The notes beneath the pieces were generated by a model that searched no databases, was not told where the DNA came from, and saw only the letters and a list, made by a program, of their open reading frames with translations. A stretch of DNA of 25,026 nt from JBMZCV01 sp049613665. GTDB lineage: Bacteria > Bacteroidota > Bacteroidia > Chitinophagales > UBA2359. The stretch covers positions 1-25,026 of the forward strand of contig JBMZCV010000061.1 in the NCBI GenBank assembly GCA_049613665.1, in the 5' to 3' direction. Both the position numbers and the translations under genes were made by a program. Below, piece by piece: positions 24,589-25,026 of this stretch (positions are counted from its first letter, which is position 1; every line of letters starts with the position of its first letter).

Positions 24589-25026
24589 ACTAAATGGTTC
24601 TATTTTTAGATAAAAAAGCTGTTTATATTTTACGCTAAGATAGCAAAAAAGCTAGATTTGTAGCTATGCTCCTAATTGTAAAACATACTTTTTTGCGAAA
24701 AAAAAACTAAACAAGTCATAAGTGTCAAGCACCAACTACTTGCTACTTATTATAAAAAATAACAGTATAAATAAGAAATAATCAATTAAGAAAGCTAACC
24801 AAAGTGATGCTGATACTATGAAAGATTATATCCATTGGTCTTCAAAATGGGTAAAAAAATATTGCAAACGCTTTCCTAACTGCCAATACATTAATACTTT
24901 TTAATCTGTTTGATTTAGGCTCAAAAAGGCTTTGATATAGCTTTTAGATGGGGTGTCGAATTTCGTGGTGCTTTTTTATAAACATTCGCCCTATTTTTTG
25001 TAAGAAATGACAAAATAATAAGTCTT
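24589..25026. other. Right-end region without a supported gene
   Basis: 438 AT-rich bases upstream of the McrB-like gene. The longest things seen are a 28-codon reading frame starting MKDYIHWSSKWVKK around 24818 and an unstarted frame near 24920-24980 (GFDIAFRWGVEFRGAFL); neither is recognised and neither continues. AGAAATGACA at 25003-25012 is a partial copy of the dispersed repeat. Confidence 0.5.

Noticed and set aside
24818..24904. 28-codon frame (MKDYIHWSSKWVKK) in the right-end region
   Set aside because: Too short and unrecognised, with no continuation in any frame.
23002..25026. Complete McrBC restriction system
   Set aside because: Only the McrB-like NTPase is present; no McrC-like nuclease is found on either side within the window.

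Overview
The window is low-GC DNA from a member of the Bacteroidota, most likely a Saprospiria- or Cytophagia-like lineage. Three things point there. Secreted proteins carry type IX secretion (T9SS) sorting domains of both type A and type B. Several intergenic regions hold the Bacteroidota -7 element TAnnTTTG, twice with TTTG 19 bases upstream. The large surface proteins are built from Ig/PKD-like, SdrD B-like and FG-GAP modules. No rRNA, tRNA, CRISPR array or complete mobile element was found.

Layout. 154-2973 (-): T9SS type-B surface protein. 3324-4232 (+): CPBP membrane protease. 4267-7175 (-): a likely regulatory locus with an ECF sigma factor, then a protein that looks like a dual membrane-spanning anti-sigma factor (cytoplasmic N-terminus, one inner-membrane helix, long periplasmic linker, C-terminal outer-membrane barrel), then an 81-residue protein resembling the N-terminal part of a transposase. 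7301-9565 (+): FG-GAP/VCBS protein with a type-A sorting domain. 9663-12478 (+): two purine biosynthesis genes, purQ and purH, each with its own promoter-like element. 12875-15619 (+): SdrD B-like surface protein. 15793-17087 (+): PlsC-type acyltransferase tightly followed by an unknown gene. 17170-17673 (-): exported, extremely basic coiled-coil protein. 17674-18578: 0.9 kb of AT-rich DNA without a gene. 18579-22928 (+): M43 (pappalysin/cytophagalysin) metalloprotease with six tandem PKD-like repeats. 23002-24588 (-): McrB-like AAA+ NTPase with no McrC beside it. The last 438 bases hold no supported gene.

How it fits together. Most coding capacity goes to cell-surface or secreted proteins, with housekeeping genes between them. 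The most interesting unit is the sigma/anti-sigma pair: one polypeptide seems able to connect the outer membrane to a cytoplasmic sigma factor. The sigma gene lacks an in-frame ATG, and a 10-A tract separates it from an upstream out-of-frame ATG. A dispersed intergenic repeat links the leader of the anti-sigma gene to the purQ-purH spacer. All calls come from reading the sequence; no database search was run.
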